The notes under the pieces: model-generated
Seen by the model: only the letters and a program-made list of their open reading frames with translations
Database searches by the model: none
What the model was told of the DNA's origin: nothing
DNA from: Streptomyces tubercidicus
Lineage (GTDB): Bacteria; Actinomycetota; Actinomycetes; Streptomycetales; Streptomycetaceae
NCBI RefSeq assembly: GCF_027497495.1
Contig: NZ_CP114205.1
Coordinates: 8,184,001 to 8,248,000, forward strand
DNA length: 64,000 nt
Reading direction: 5' to 3'
Made by a program: the position numbers and the translations under genes
In this document: positions 1 through 7,799 of the stretch, in pieces
How positions within the stretch are numbered: position 1 is the stretch's first letter
Layout of the letters: each line of letters starts with the position of its first letter

Positions 1-143
1 AGTGGTGAGCGGCCGGCGCCGCTTGGGGGTACGAGGTTCCAGCGCCGGCAGATATCGGCGCCGCCGGCGAGCACCAGGAGTCCGCCGCCCAGCAGCACGA
101 GTCCGAGCAGGGCTATGGGGGTGACGTGCCTCAGCTGTGCCAC
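1..143 (-). CDS. N-terminal part of an unknown membrane protein, cut by the window edge
   Basis: Reading the minus strand from a GTG at 143 gives an open frame that runs off the left edge (about 47 residues visible). It begins MAQLRHVTPIALL and continues into a hydrophobic Leu/Gly/Val stretch of about 20 residues, which looks like one membrane span or an uncleaved signal anchor. A Cys-Arg-Arg-Trp segment follows. A G-rich run just upstream could serve as ribosome binding site. The family is not recognisable from so short a piece. It is transcribed away from the gas vesicle side. The call rests only on the open frame and the hydrophobic segment. Confidence 0.35.
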   Translation of the reverse strand, partial: MAQLRHVTPIALLGLVLLGGGLLVLAGGADICRRWNLVPPSGAGRSP

Positions 144-372
144 CCCCGCTGACCAGGGATGGTGCGTGCCGGCACCGGGCCGGCGAGGGTGTCCCGACAG
201 GGGCTTGCCGTCCCATCAGGCGTTGTCACAGTTCTGACCGTCTGCGCGGTCCGTGTCAGGAGTAAGCTGAAGGTACCGAGGGCACCCCGTACACCAGCCT
301 CCATGCTCGTGTCGTTTTCGGCGACTCACGATGCCGGGCCGGTTGCGGTCGGCCCGGGGCAAGGTCCGCGTC

Positions 373-963
373 ATGACCACGACCATTCCGTATACGCCGG
401 CGGTCGAAGACCGGACCTCTTCGCTGTCCCTGCGACTCATGCTGGCACCGGCCGGCACCGCTCCCGCTCTGCTCGACGGTGCGTGGTGGCCCCGCTCCCG
501 TGACCTCACGGCGGAACTGCCCGCACTGACGGCGGTCCTCGACCCGCTGTGGGGGCGGATCACCCATGTCACGGTGAACCCCACCTTCTGGCCGGTCATC
601 CCACGGAAGGTGCCCGTCGACGGGCATGTGGTGGGTGTCGGCTGGTTCACGGCCGAGCAAGACCCGCACAAGCTGCTGCTGCTCTCCTACAGCGTCGGCC
701 GTTGGGACCTGCTGGTCATTCCCCCGGAGACCAGCCCGGCCGCCGCCGCCCGGCTCATGACAGAGGCCGCCGATCCGCTGGGCACCCTCACTGCGAGTGC
801 CCTGATGAACGAAGCGGAGCAACGCCGGATCGCGGAGGAGACGGAGTTGTCCCTGGTCTCGGTCTGGGACTCCGAAGGCGGCCATGGCGCAAGCCTGCCG
901 ACCTCACGTTCCCCCGCCCGAGCAGTCATTGCTCAGGTACCGGATGCGACGAAAGGTGTCTGA
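373..963 (+). CDS. DUF5994 family protein
   Basis: A 196-residue cytosolic protein of the actinobacterial DUF5994 family. The family hallmarks are clear: LLDGAWWPRSRDL near the N terminus, then HVTVNPTFWPVIPRKVPV, then a WFTAEQDPHKLLLLSY and WDLLVIPPETSPAAAARLM stretch, ending in an AADP...TLTASALM segment. The biochemical role of the family is unknown. I chose the ATG at 373 because the conserved part starts soon after it and AAGG sits 8 bases upstream; the frame is open to 331 but the extra residues look non-native. A strong hairpin follows the gene, so it is probably monocistronic. The last 30 residues (Ser/Thr/Pro-rich) are not typical of the domain. Confidence 0.8.
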   Translation: MTTTIPYTPAVEDRTSSLSLRLMLAPAGTAPALLDGAWWPRSRDLTAELPALTAVLDPLWGRITHVTVNPTFWPVIPRKVPVDGHVVGVGWFTAEQDPHKLLLLSYSVGRWDLLVIPPETSPAAAARLMTEAADPLGTLTASALMNEAEQRRIAEETELSLVSVWDSEGGHGASLPTSRSPARAVIAQVPDATKGV

Positions 964-1020
964 GCGTCGTGTCAGTCATCGCGAGCGCGACGTCGATCCC
1001 GCACTCCGTTCCGGAGGAAA

Positions 1021-1043
1021 GCCCCAGGCCAACAGCCTGGGGC
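1021..1043 (+). terminator. Hairpin terminator after the DUF5994 gene
   Basis: A perfect 9-bp stem (GCCCCAGGC / GCCTGGGGC) with a 5-base CAACA loop lies 57 bases after the DUF5994 stop. AAA precedes the stem, so it could stop transcription in both directions. The T-tract after it is poor, as usual in Streptomyces. Confidence 0.55.
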
Positions 1044-1082
1044 TGATCTCTTCTCCGGACCTTTCCACCGCACGCCGTTGAG

Positions 1083-1322
1083 CCAGGTGCCCTGGCCGAG
1101 GCGATAGGCCACGGCCCGGATGCCGCCACCACGGCGACCGTCGCCATCGGCGCCTACCGGCACGCCAGACGGGCCGAAGTCGGCCTGTCCGAGATCTACG
1201 CGTTCATGGACCGGGCCATCGCGGAGCAATTCGGGCCCGACCACTTCGTCACCGCGCAGATGATGCGCCTCACCACGGGACGCCGTTTGGCCCTGCTCAG
1301 CGTGCGGTGGCCAGGGTGGTGA
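1083..1322 (+). pseudogene. C-terminal remnant of a SpoIIE-type PP2C phosphatase
   Basis: The frame read from 1083 contains AEAIGHGPDAATTATVAI, then a GAYRHARR segment, a DRAIAEQFGPDHFVTAQM segment and a stop at 1320-1322. This matches the C-terminal half of the SpoIIE/RsbU phosphatases that are abundant in Streptomyces, where the sequence around GHG..A and the AIAEQFGPDRFVTAQ block are conserved. No start codon, no N-terminal PAS/GAF part and no first catalytic Asp region are present, and the frame ends early in an unrelated sequence. It is a fragment of roughly 80 residues left in front of the gas vesicle operon; the gvp promoter may lie inside or just after it. Confidence 0.6.
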
Positions 1323-1335
1323 TCACACTTGAACC

Positions 1336-1650
1336 ATGGCAGAGCAATCGCGGACACGGACCTCGTCGACGGCTACCCGAAAGCGGAAGACGCCTGCGAT
1401 GAGGCCGGGGGACGCCGCGCGTGGTGCGGCCGAGGTGTTGCAAAGCCTGATCAGTCATCGTGTCGAGGGGGTGTCGGCCGTCCGGCGCACCGAGGACGGC
1501 TGGTGTGTCGAGGCGGAAGTCCTTGAGCTGGCACGAGTTCCCGACACCACGAGCCTGCTCGCCACCTACGAGGTGAAGCTCGACGAGCAGGGCGAGCTGC
1601 TGGAGTACCTCCGCACCCGTCGCTATCGCCGAGGCGCGGCCGACGAGTGA
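1336..1650 (+). CDS. gvpO: Gas vesicle protein GvpO
   Basis: A 104-residue protein and the first gene of the gas vesicle operon. GvpO is an accessory protein whose role in vesicle formation is regulatory or assembly-related; the actinobacterial operon characteristically starts with it. The conserved part is the C-terminal two thirds: AAEVLQSLISHRVEGVSAV, then EDGWCVEAEVLELARVPDT and TYEVKLDEQGELLEY..TRRY. The first 25 residues are a Lys/Arg/Thr-rich low-complexity tail, common in this family. The ATG at 1336 lacks a strong ribosome binding site. It is followed 36 bases later by gvpA. Confidence 0.88.
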   Translation: MAEQSRTRTSSTATRKRKTPAMRPGDAARGAAEVLQSLISHRVEGVSAVRRTEDGWCVEAEVLELARVPDTTSLLATYEVKLDEQGELLEYLRTRRYRRGAADE

Positions 1651-1686
1651 GCGCACGGTCCTCATGCGATGAAAGGACGTCAACAG

Positions 1687-2157
1687 ATGGCCGCCACGAG
1701 CACGTATTCCGGCTTTGCCGGCGAGGTAGTCCCCTGCCCGCCACGAGCCGGCACGTTGTACGACGTGCTGGAGCTCATCCTGGACCGGGGCATGGTGATC
1801 GACGTGTTCATCCGGGTGTCGCTGGTCGGTATCGAGATCCTCAAGATCGATGCCCGCATCGTCGTCGCCAGCGTCGACACCTATCTGCGTTTCGCCGAGG
1901 CGTGTAACCGCCTTGACCTGGAGCGGGATTCGGGAAGCGTCACCGTTCCCGAGCTGTTCAGCGGCCAAGCCGCCAAGAGCATCGGGAAGAGCAAGGTCAA
2001 GAAGGCGGCCAAATCCGTCGGCGACACCGTGCGCACCGCGGTGGGGGCGGGCGACGACTCGGACGAGGATTCCGAGGAGGAATCGCAGCCGAGGCGACGG
2101 CGGGCCCCCGCCCGATCCGGAGCGGCCTCCCGCCGGCGCAGCTCCGAGGAGGACTGA
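1687..2157 (+). CDS. gvpA: Gas vesicle structural protein GvpA (long-tailed)
   Basis: Member of the GvpA/GvpJ family, 156 residues. Residues about 22-80 carry the helix-strand-strand-helix core that builds the vesicle wall ribs: TLYDVLELILDRGMVIDVF, then RVSLVGIEILKIDARIVVAS and VDTYLRFAEA. The second half is unlike the short classical wall protein: a Lys-rich helix, an acidic Asp/Glu/Ser run and a final Arg-rich run. Long charged tails are usual for actinobacterial GvpA/J proteins. I chose ATG 1687 over ATG 1669 because AAAGGA lies 9 bases before it. gvpF starts 3 bases after the stop. As the second gene after gvpO, it is the best candidate for the main wall protein. Confidence 0.88.
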   Translation: MAATSTYSGFAGEVVPCPPRAGTLYDVLELILDRGMVIDVFIRVSLVGIEILKIDARIVVASVDTYLRFAEACNRLDLERDSGSVTVPELFSGQAAKSIGKSKVKKAAKSVGDTVRTAVGAGDDSDEDSEEESQPRRRRAPARSGAASRRRSSEED

Positions 2158-2160
2158 CCG

Positions 2161-2907
2161 GTGACCCACGACGGCGTCTACGTCTACGGGATTGTCCGGG
2201 CGGCGCATCCGGTGCCCACGGCTCTGCAAGGGGTGGGTAATCCGCCGGAGGCGGTGACGACGCTCAAGGAAGGGCGGCTCGCCGCGGTCGTCAGCCCCGC
2301 CCCGCCGCAGCTGCGCGCCCGCCGCCGTGACCTGCTGGCGCACCAGGAGCTGTTGCTGACGCTGGCCGAGCAGGGGCCGCTGCTCCCCATGCGCTTCGGC
2401 ATGGTCGCGCCCGACGAGATGGCCGTTCGCCGGCAGCTGGCGGATGCCGAGGACCGCCACCTGGCCGTCCTGGAACGGGTCGCGGACCGCGTCGAGATCA
2501 ACCTCAAGGCGATGCCGGCCAACGACTCCCTCGCGGCCGTGGTCAGGGACGATCGCACCGTCCGCGAACTGCGCGAGGCGGTACGCCGCCGACCGAGCTA
2601 CGAGGCGAACGTCCGCCTGGGAGAGGCCGTGGCGACGGCGCTGTCGCGCCGCGCCGCCGAAGCGGGGCGTGACGCTGTAGCGGAGCTGCGCCGCGCGGCT
2701 CACGCGGTCGCCGCCGGGCCAGAGGTCTCCGGATGCGTGATGAACGTGTCGTTCCTGGTCAACCGGGATGACTGTGACGGATTCACGGAGCAGGCGCGTC
2801 TGCTGGCCCAGCGTCATCGCGACCGGGCGGACCTGAGGGTCGCCGGACCCCTCCCGTGCTACAGCTTCATGGAGCCCGAGCACGCCGCCGAACGCACCGG
2901 TGTATGA
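2161..2907 (+). CDS. gvpF: Gas vesicle protein GvpF (GvpF/GvpL family)
   Basis: A 248-residue GvpF/GvpL family protein starting with GTG. GvpF binds GvpA and is thought to stop its aggregation and deliver it to the growing vesicle. Visible family features are the N-terminal VYVYGIVRA strand, the VSPAPPQLRARRRDLLAHQELL region, LLPMRFGMVAP, and the C-terminal NVSFLVNRDDCDGF and LRVAGPLPCYSF blocks. The second half of the family fold is a coiled-coil-rich region, here Arg/Ala-rich. The start lies 3 bases after the gvpA stop, so the two are probably translationally coupled. Length is typical of the family. Confidence 0.9.
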   Translation: MTHDGVYVYGIVRAAHPVPTALQGVGNPPEAVTTLKEGRLAAVVSPAPPQLRARRRDLLAHQELLLTLAEQGPLLPMRFGMVAPDEMAVRRQLADAEDRHLAVLERVADRVEINLKAMPANDSLAAVVRDDRTVRELREAVRRRPSYEANVRLGEAVATALSRRAAEAGRDAVAELRRAAHAVAAGPEVSGCVMNVSFLVNRDDCDGFTEQARLLAQRHRDRADLRVAGPLPCYSFMEPEHAAERTGV

Positions 2908-2908
2908 C

Positions 2909-3133
2909 ATGGGGCTGATCAGCGGAGTGCTCACCCTGCCGCTCGCTCCCGTACGGGGCGTGACCTGGATCGCAGGCCAACTCGCGGAGGCCGCCGATCG
3001 CGAGCTTCACGATCCGGCACTGGTCCGCCTCCGGCTCGCCGCCCTGAATCAGGAGTACGAGAACGGTCATCTCTCCACCGAGGCGTTCGAGCGCGAAGAA
3101 GACCGGCTGCTCTACCTGTTGTACGGATGCTGA
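2909..3133 (+). CDS. gvpG: Gas vesicle protein GvpG
   Basis: A 74-residue small accessory gas vesicle protein. The family signature is present: MGLISGVLTLPLAPVRGVTW at the N terminus, then IAGQLAEAADRELHDPA, an amphipathic helix, and a conserved FEREEDRLL near the C terminus. GvpG is thought to form an accessory complex with GvpF and GvpL at nucleation. I chose ATG 2909; a GTG at 2900 in frame would add only three residues and lies inside the end of gvpF. Tight packing against gvpF (1-base gap) implies coupling. Confidence 0.88.
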   Translation: MGLISGVLTLPLAPVRGVTWIAGQLAEAADRELHDPALVRLRLAALNQEYENGHLSTEAFEREEDRLLYLLYGC

Positions 3134-3286
3134 CCCGATACGCGTGCGAGGGCTGGCGCGGTGAATTTCGCGCGAGTGAGGCCGCGCATCGAAGGGAGAA
3201 GCGCGCCCGAGGACGAAGATGACGAAGGCGGCGAGCAGTACGGAGGCGACGCGGACCATGAGGCGGACGGTGGAATGGGTGACTAC

Positions 3287-3646
3287 ATGACAGATGTCGA
3301 CTACCGGCACAGCGTCTCTCCCGCGTCCGGTCCCAGTACAGCCAACCTCGCCGACATTCTCGAACGGGTTCTCGACAAGGGCATCGTCATTGCCGGGGAC
3401 ATCAAGATCGACCTCCTCGATATCGAGCTGCTCACCATCCGCCTCAGGCTGTTCGTCGCCTCGGTCGACACCGCGAGGAAGGCCGGCATCGACTGGTGGG
3501 AGACGGACCCGGCGCTCAGTTCAAAGGCGGCCCGCAGTGAACTCCGCGACGAGAACCTCCGGCTGCGCGAGCGCCTGGAAGCCCTGGAGGCCGACGGCGA
3601 CGAGGCGTCGGGTGCCCCTCGCACGAAGAGCGGGGCGGGCGCATGA
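3287..3646 (+). CDS. gvpJ: Gas vesicle protein GvpJ (GvpA/GvpJ family)
   Basis: A GvpA/J family protein. The core reads ANLADILERVLDKGIVIAGD, then IKIDLLDIELLTIRLRLFV and ASVDTARKAGIDWWE, followed by a Glu/Arg-rich coiled-coil tail. GvpJ is a minor wall component proposed to nucleate vesicles or form the conical tips. The IDWWE motif after the core is typical of GvpJ rather than GvpA. The start is uncertain. The frame is open from GTG 3161, which would add 42 mostly acidic residues. I prefer ATG 3287 because GGGTGA precedes it at good distance; ATG 3275 is another option. It ends in an ATGA overlap with gvpL. Confidence 0.82.
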   Translation: MTDVDYRHSVSPASGPSTANLADILERVLDKGIVIAGDIKIDLLDIELLTIRLRLFVASVDTARKAGIDWWETDPALSSKAARSELRDENLRLRERLEALEADGDEASGAPRTKSGAGA

Positions 3647-4491
3647 CGACACAGGAGCTGAGCGGTACGACACATCCCACGGCCATCGGTCCGTCCCACG
3701 GTGCGAGGGCCGAGACCGCCGTCTACGTCTTCGCCGTGTGCCGCCGAATTGACCCCGCGGACCTGACCGGACTTCCGGGGCTCGCCGACGGCTCCCCGGT
3801 GCGCGCTCTGCCGTTCGGCGCGCTCACAGCGGTCGTCCAGGACGTACCGGCAGCCGAGTTCACGGAAGAGGCCTGGCACCGGCGGCTCGGCGACCGCCTG
3901 GAACTGGAGCGCTGCGCACGGGCCCACCACGAGGTGGTCACCGCGGCGGCCGCCTGCGGGCCGACGGTACCCCTCGCGCTGGCCACCCTTTACCACGGCG
4001 AAGCGCGCGCCAAGGAGATCCTCGGCCGGGACGCGGACCGTTTCGGCGCGGCGCTGGACCGTATCGACGGCCGTGCCGAATGGGGGGTCAAGGTCTACGT
4101 GTCGGCCACGCCCGCCGCGTCTCGCGGAGGCGAGCCCGCGTCCGCCCGGACCGACTCCCCGGCAGGTACCGGTGCAGGCCGCGCCTACCTGCAACGGAAG
4201 CGCGGGCAGCACCGGGCGCGGGAGCAGCACCATGACCGCACACTGCGGCTCGCCGAGGACATCGATACCGAGCTGTCCCGCCTGGCGGCGGCCGCCCGCA
4301 GGCTCCGCCTGCACGGCCAGGAGGCGACGGGGGAGGAGCACCGGGTACAGATCCTCAACGCGACGTACCTGGTCGCGGCCTCGGCGGCCGAAGAACTCCG
4401 TGCCGCCGTGGCCGGCCTGCGGCGTCGCACCGGAGCACATATCGAGATGTCCGGGCCGTGGGTGCCGTACTCCTTCGTCGGGGAGGTGTGA
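3643..4491 (+). CDS. gvpL: Gas vesicle protein GvpL (GvpF/GvpL family)
   Basis: Second GvpF/GvpL family member, 282 residues, overlapping the gvpJ stop by ATGA. Family features: AVYVFAVCRRI near the N terminus, LPFGALTAVVQDVPA, ARAHHEVVTAA, VPLALATLYHGE, WGVKVYVSA, and C-terminal ILNATYLVA and IEMSGPWVPYSF. Compared with GvpF it has a Ser/Arg/His-rich insertion (about residues 148-200) between the two halves and a Thr/Ser/His-rich N-terminal extension of about 25 residues. In the operon it sits with gvpS and gvpK, the usual actinobacterial order. The role is an assembly factor of the GvpF/G/L group. Confidence 0.9.
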   Translation: MTTQELSGTTHPTAIGPSHGARAETAVYVFAVCRRIDPADLTGLPGLADGSPVRALPFGALTAVVQDVPAAEFTEEAWHRRLGDRLELERCARAHHEVVTAAAACGPTVPLALATLYHGEARAKEILGRDADRFGAALDRIDGRAEWGVKVYVSATPAASRGGEPASARTDSPAGTGAGRAYLQRKRGQHRAREQHHDRTLRLAEDIDTELSRLAAAARRLRLHGQEATGEEHRVQILNATYLVAASAAEELRAAVAGLRRRTGAHIEMSGPWVPYSFVGEV

Positions 4492-4494
4492 CCC

Positions 4495-4734
4495 GTGCCG
4501 GCGGCATCGCCCCATCAGCCCGTTCCCTGGGAGACCCCTGGCCCCCTGTCCGGCCCCGTCGGCGTGCCGCTGGTGGACCTGCTGGACCGCCTTCTCGCCA
4601 CGGGCGTCGTCGTCAGCGGCGACCTCGTCATCGCCATCGCTGAGGTTCCCTTGGTGCGGCTCTCCCTCCACGCGCTGTTGTCGTCGGTCAGCGAGCGAGT
4701 TCCCGCCCCCTGGCCGGACGGAGGCCCCCTGTGA
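4495..4734 (+). CDS. gvpS: Gas vesicle protein GvpS (small GvpA/J-like)
   Basis: A 79-residue protein with the compact GvpA/J core: GVPLVDLLDRLLATGVVVSG, then DLVIAIAEVPLVRLSLHALL, with a Pro-rich N-terminal arm. In Streptomyces operons this third GvpA/J homologue lies between gvpL and gvpK and is called gvpS; it is presumed a minor wall or tip protein. Translation starts at GTG 4495, three bases after the gvpL stop, and the gene overlaps the GTG start of gvpK by four bases. The assignment as S rather than another A/J paralogue rests mainly on position. Confidence 0.8.
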   Translation: MPAASPHQPVPWETPGPLSGPVGVPLVDLLDRLLATGVVVSGDLVIAIAEVPLVRLSLHALLSSVSERVPAPWPDGGPL

Positions 4735-5027
4735 CGGACGAGCACACCCGGGCGGAGAGCCGCTTCGACATCGACCGCGACGAAATGGGCCGCGATCTGG
4801 TCGCTCTGGTGCTGACCATCGTGGAACTGCTACGGCAGCTGATGGAACGACAGGCGATCCGGCGGGTGGACCAGGGAGACCTGACCGACGAACAGGTGGA
4901 CCGGATCGGGGAGACGCTCATGCACCTCGAAGAGCGGATGACCGAACTCTGCGATCAGCACGGCCTGCGCCTGGAAGACCTCAACCTCGACCTCGGTCCG
5001 CTGGGCTCGTTGCTGCCGCGCACCTGA
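4731..5027 (+). CDS. gvpK: Gas vesicle protein GvpK
   Basis: A 98-residue GvpK. The family signature is clear: LVALVLTIVELLRQLMERQA, then IRRVDQGDLTDEQVDRIGETL and a C-terminal LEDLNLDLGPLGSLL. GvpK is an essential accessory protein in other systems and is thought to act early in vesicle assembly. The GTG start overlaps the gvpS stop. It closes the operon; the next gene (start 5176) has its own ribosome binding site and is unrelated. No gvpN-like AAA ATPase is present in the operon, which is usual in actinobacteria. Confidence 0.9.
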   Translation: MTDEHTRAESRFDIDRDEMGRDLVALVLTIVELLRQLMERQAIRRVDQGDLTDEQVDRIGETLMHLEERMTELCDQHGLRLEDLNLDLGPLGSLLPRT

Positions 5028-5175
5028 TGCCCTCGACCTCTCGATAGGCGGCGGCCACCCCGAGGTTGGCGCCGTGGACGTGCGGGTGGCGCCAGGGAAC
5101 CGCCGACGTACTCGGAGGCGTCCGCGCCATGGTGACCAGGGGCAGCCCTGGCGGCGGACGACGAGAGGAAAGAGC

Positions 5176-6261
5176 GTGACGATCACTCCTCGCCTGGTGG
5201 CGAAGTACCGGATCCCGGGGATCCGGCATGCGCTGCCGGACAGAGGGCGGTTCGACCCGAGCGGGCCGATTCCGCGGCTGCTGCTCAAGGAGCCGGACGC
5301 GCTGCGGGTGTACGAGCTGGGCGGGGACATCGAATTGCTCGCCGAGTTCCCCCGGCCCACTCCGCAGGGAAGCTCTGTGGAGGACTGGGTTGCTCCGGAT
5401 CTGTCGTTCGTGGTCTTCCAGGACGAGACCTCGTACACGGCCGTCCACCGGGACGGCAGCCGGATGTGGCAGCAGCCGTTCGGTGGCTGGTCCACCAGCC
5501 GGTGGGGTCATGTCGGCTTCGCCATGGCGGGACCGTACCGGGAAACCCAGGTTCTGCTGCGGCTGCCTTCGGGCACCGTCGGCAAGAGCCTTTTTGCCGC
5601 GCTGGACACCGCGGGAAACGTGCTGGCGTGCACCATGCTTCCCTGTGGCGGACAAGAGCGGTATGTGGGGCTGACCTGGGGATCCGAGGGCTATCTGACG
5701 GGTGTGTACGCACGCGGCGGCGGCGCGGATCCGACGCACCATCAGGCATCCCTGGTCTGCGGCCATATCGCCCTCGGAGACCAGATGACGGCGGCTGTCG
5801 GACCGCCGTGGCCGCCCAACCGGGTCGCCCTGCACACGAACCCGTCGGGCACCGGGGAGATGAGCGTCGACGAGGGCGGCCAGGACGTGCGCTGGCACCG
5901 GCTTCCGTCCCTCGAAGTGGCGGCGGTACTGCGGTTGAGCGACTTCCCCGCAGCCGGCACGGGGGACTGCTCGGTCCATGACCGGCCGTGGATCGACTGC
6001 CGAGGCGGCTACGTCGACGCGGACACCGCCCTGGTGGCCCTGCACAACTCCTACGACGAGGCCCGGGTCCTCATGTTCGGCGAGGACATCTGGGAGGAGC
6101 ACAGCCACTGGCTGGCCGACCCGGAGACCGGCGAACTCCACGGCCGGATCGCCTACCCGATGCGCGACGTCGATTTCGTCTGGCTCCTCGGCGAGGGAAC
6201 CTGGGTGACCGCGGAGTGGAACACCCTCTACCGCTGGTCGGTCCAGGACGGCGCACGCTGA
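5176..6261 (+). CDS. Hypothetical protein, probable beta-rich (propeller-like) fold
   Basis: A 361-residue protein of unknown family. It has no signal peptide or membrane span. The sequence has regularly spaced aromatic-rich strands, such as FVVFQDETSYTAVHRDG, MWQQPFGGWSTSRWGHVGFA and DVDFVWLLGEGTWVTAEWN, each ending in turns with Asp/Gly. This suggests a repeated beta-sheet fold such as a propeller, but no canonical WD or kelch motif is visible. The start is GTG 5176 with GAGGAAAG 7 bases upstream; the frame upstream (from 5074) is Arg-rich and looks non-coding. It lies alone between the gas vesicle operon and the P450 gene, about 140 bases from each. No function can be assigned. Confidence 0.7.
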   Translation: MTITPRLVAKYRIPGIRHALPDRGRFDPSGPIPRLLLKEPDALRVYELGGDIELLAEFPRPTPQGSSVEDWVAPDLSFVVFQDETSYTAVHRDGSRMWQQPFGGWSTSRWGHVGFAMAGPYRETQVLLRLPSGTVGKSLFAALDTAGNVLACTMLPCGGQERYVGLTWGSEGYLTGVYARGGGADPTHHQASLVCGHIALGDQMTAAVGPPWPPNRVALHTNPSGTGEMSVDEGGQDVRWHRLPSLEVAAVLRLSDFPAAGTGDCSVHDRPWIDCRGGYVDADTALVALHNSYDEARVLMFGEDIWEEHSHWLADPETGELHGRIAYPMRDVDFVWLLGEGTWVTAEWNTLYRWSVQDGAR

Positions 6262-6399
6262 GTCCGGCCCCGCCACCGAGGGGAGCGGCCCGCCGCGCTC
6301 AGCGGCCCTCGCACCCGCGAAACGGGGCCAGACCTCGGTGGCGGACGTCGAGGTGAACAACAACAGCATGCTGAACGTCGGCAAGCAGGAGGCACCGAT

Positions 6400-7779
6400 A
6401 TGCGTATCCCCGGACCCGGGCACCAGGAGGACGGCGGGCTGAGCGCCATTGCGGCTGCGGACGGGCTGCACCGGTACCAGTTACGCCTGCACGAGGCGCA
6501 CGGACCCGTCGTGCGCTTCCAACTGCCGGGCGCGGACACGGCCGTGTCGGTCGCCGATCCCGTGCTTCTGGAGGCCACGGCGCACATCGACAAGCGGCCC
6601 GAGGAGCTGTTCGCGTTCCTGGAGCCGCTGTGCGAGGCAGGCAACCTGCAAGTGCTACCCGCCGACGAGCACACCCCCTGGCGCCGGCTACTGCTCTCGG
6701 TGCTTGCCGGACGGCCGGCTCACGAGCGGCACTTCGCGCGCTTCACCGAGCCGGCGCGGGAGCTCGCGGACCGATGGGCGGGGCAGGCCGATGGCGAACC
6801 CGTCGAGCTGCAAAAGGAGTTGACCGCGCTGTCGCTCCGTATGATCTGCGGGTTCGCGCTCGGCGGCGCGGAAACCGACACGGACCGTGTCGTCGCCGCG
6901 TTCGAGGAGGTGCTCACCGAGCACCTCGGGCGGCTCTACCAGGTGCCGCGGGCCGACCCGCGCTCGGCGGAGCGGGCCGAGGTGGCCCTTGCCTATCTGC
7001 GCGCGACGGTCGACCGCGTGGTGGCGGCGCACCGTTCGTGCGGCCATACCGACCGCGGCGACCTGATCGGGGCGCTCGTCGAGGCCGGTCAGAGCCCGGC
7101 GCGGATCCGGGACACCGTGATGGTGACGCTGCTCGCCGCCCACCACACCACCGGCGTCGCCGTCTCGTGGACGCTGCACCTGCTGGGCCGCCATCCCGAA
7201 GCGGCCGATCGCGTCGCCGCCGAACTGGACCAGGTGTTGGGCGAGCGCGCCACGCCCGATTACGGTGATCTGCGGCGGCTCACGTATCTGGACATGGTGC
7301 TCAAGGAGTCGATGCGCCTGTTCCCGCCCGGCCCGTACGGCGCACGCGAGACGACCGAGGACCTGGTTCTGGGCCCGTACGAGATCCCGGCCGGGACGAC
7401 GGTGTTCTATCCGTTCTGGGCGGTGCACCTGAACCCTGAGCACTGGCCCGAGCCGGAGCGGTTCGACCCCGAGCGGTTCACGCCGCAGGAGGTGGCCAAG
7501 CGGCCGCGGCTCGCGTACGTCCCCTTCGGGATCGGGCCACGCAGCTGCGAGGGCGCCGCTTTGGCCACGGTCGAGGCCCAGCTTGTCCTGGCCGTCCTCC
7601 TCAAGCGCCTGCGCTTCCGGCCCGCACCGGGGCACGAAGTGACGCCGGTGGAACGGTTCGTGCTGTGGGCACGGGACGGGATCCGGATGATGGTGTGCCC
7701 ACGTGCTGGGCAGGGTCGCCGCCGCGGCAACGCCGGCAGCCGGCCCGCTGGCTCGTGTCACGAGTCGTCGTTCGGTTAG
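6400..7779 (+). CDS. Cytochrome P450
   Basis: A 459-residue soluble P450 monooxygenase. The heme loop is FGIGPRSCEG with Cys383 as the thiolate ligand; the K-helix ExxR is KESMR at about 302-306; FDPERF precedes the heme loop as the PERF-type motif. The I-helix reads LLAAHHTTGV (about 245-254), so the usual acidic/alcohol pair of A/G-G-x-D/E-T is replaced by His-His before Thr-Thr, which could change proton delivery. The start at ATG 6400 has AGGAGG 8 bases upstream. No ferredoxin or reductase gene is adjacent, so electrons must come from elsewhere. The last 25 residues are a Gly/Arg-rich tail. The substrate is unknown; the general style is nearer the eukaryote-like P450s than CYP105/107. Confidence 0.9.
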   Translation: MRIPGPGHQEDGGLSAIAAADGLHRYQLRLHEAHGPVVRFQLPGADTAVSVADPVLLEATAHIDKRPEELFAFLEPLCEAGNLQVLPADEHTPWRRLLLSVLAGRPAHERHFARFTEPARELADRWAGQADGEPVELQKELTALSLRMICGFALGGAETDTDRVVAAFEEVLTEHLGRLYQVPRADPRSAERAEVALAYLRATVDRVVAAHRSCGHTDRGDLIGALVEAGQSPARIRDTVMVTLLAAHHTTGVAVSWTLHLLGRHPEAADRVAAELDQVLGERATPDYGDLRRLTYLDMVLKESMRLFPPGPYGARETTEDLVLGPYEIPAGTTVFYPFWAVHLNPEHWPEPERFDPERFTPQEVAKRPRLAYVPFGIGPRSCEGAALATVEAQLVLAVLLKRLRFRPAPGHEVTPVERFVLWARDGIRMMVCPRAGQGRRRGNAGSRPAGSCHESSFG

Positions 7780-7799
7780 GTCGGCCGGGTTCCCGCCCT

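Noticed and set aside
1297..2934. Long open frame (545 residues) on the minus strand opposite gvpO, gvpA and gvpF
   Set aside because: It lies opposite well-identified gas vesicle genes, shows no family motif and is the usual antisense shadow of high-GC coding DNA.
4981..6471. Minus-strand open frame of about 500 residues opposite the propeller-like gene
   Set aside because: Arg/Pro/Gly-rich with no motif; the plus-strand frame has a good ribosome binding site and natural composition.
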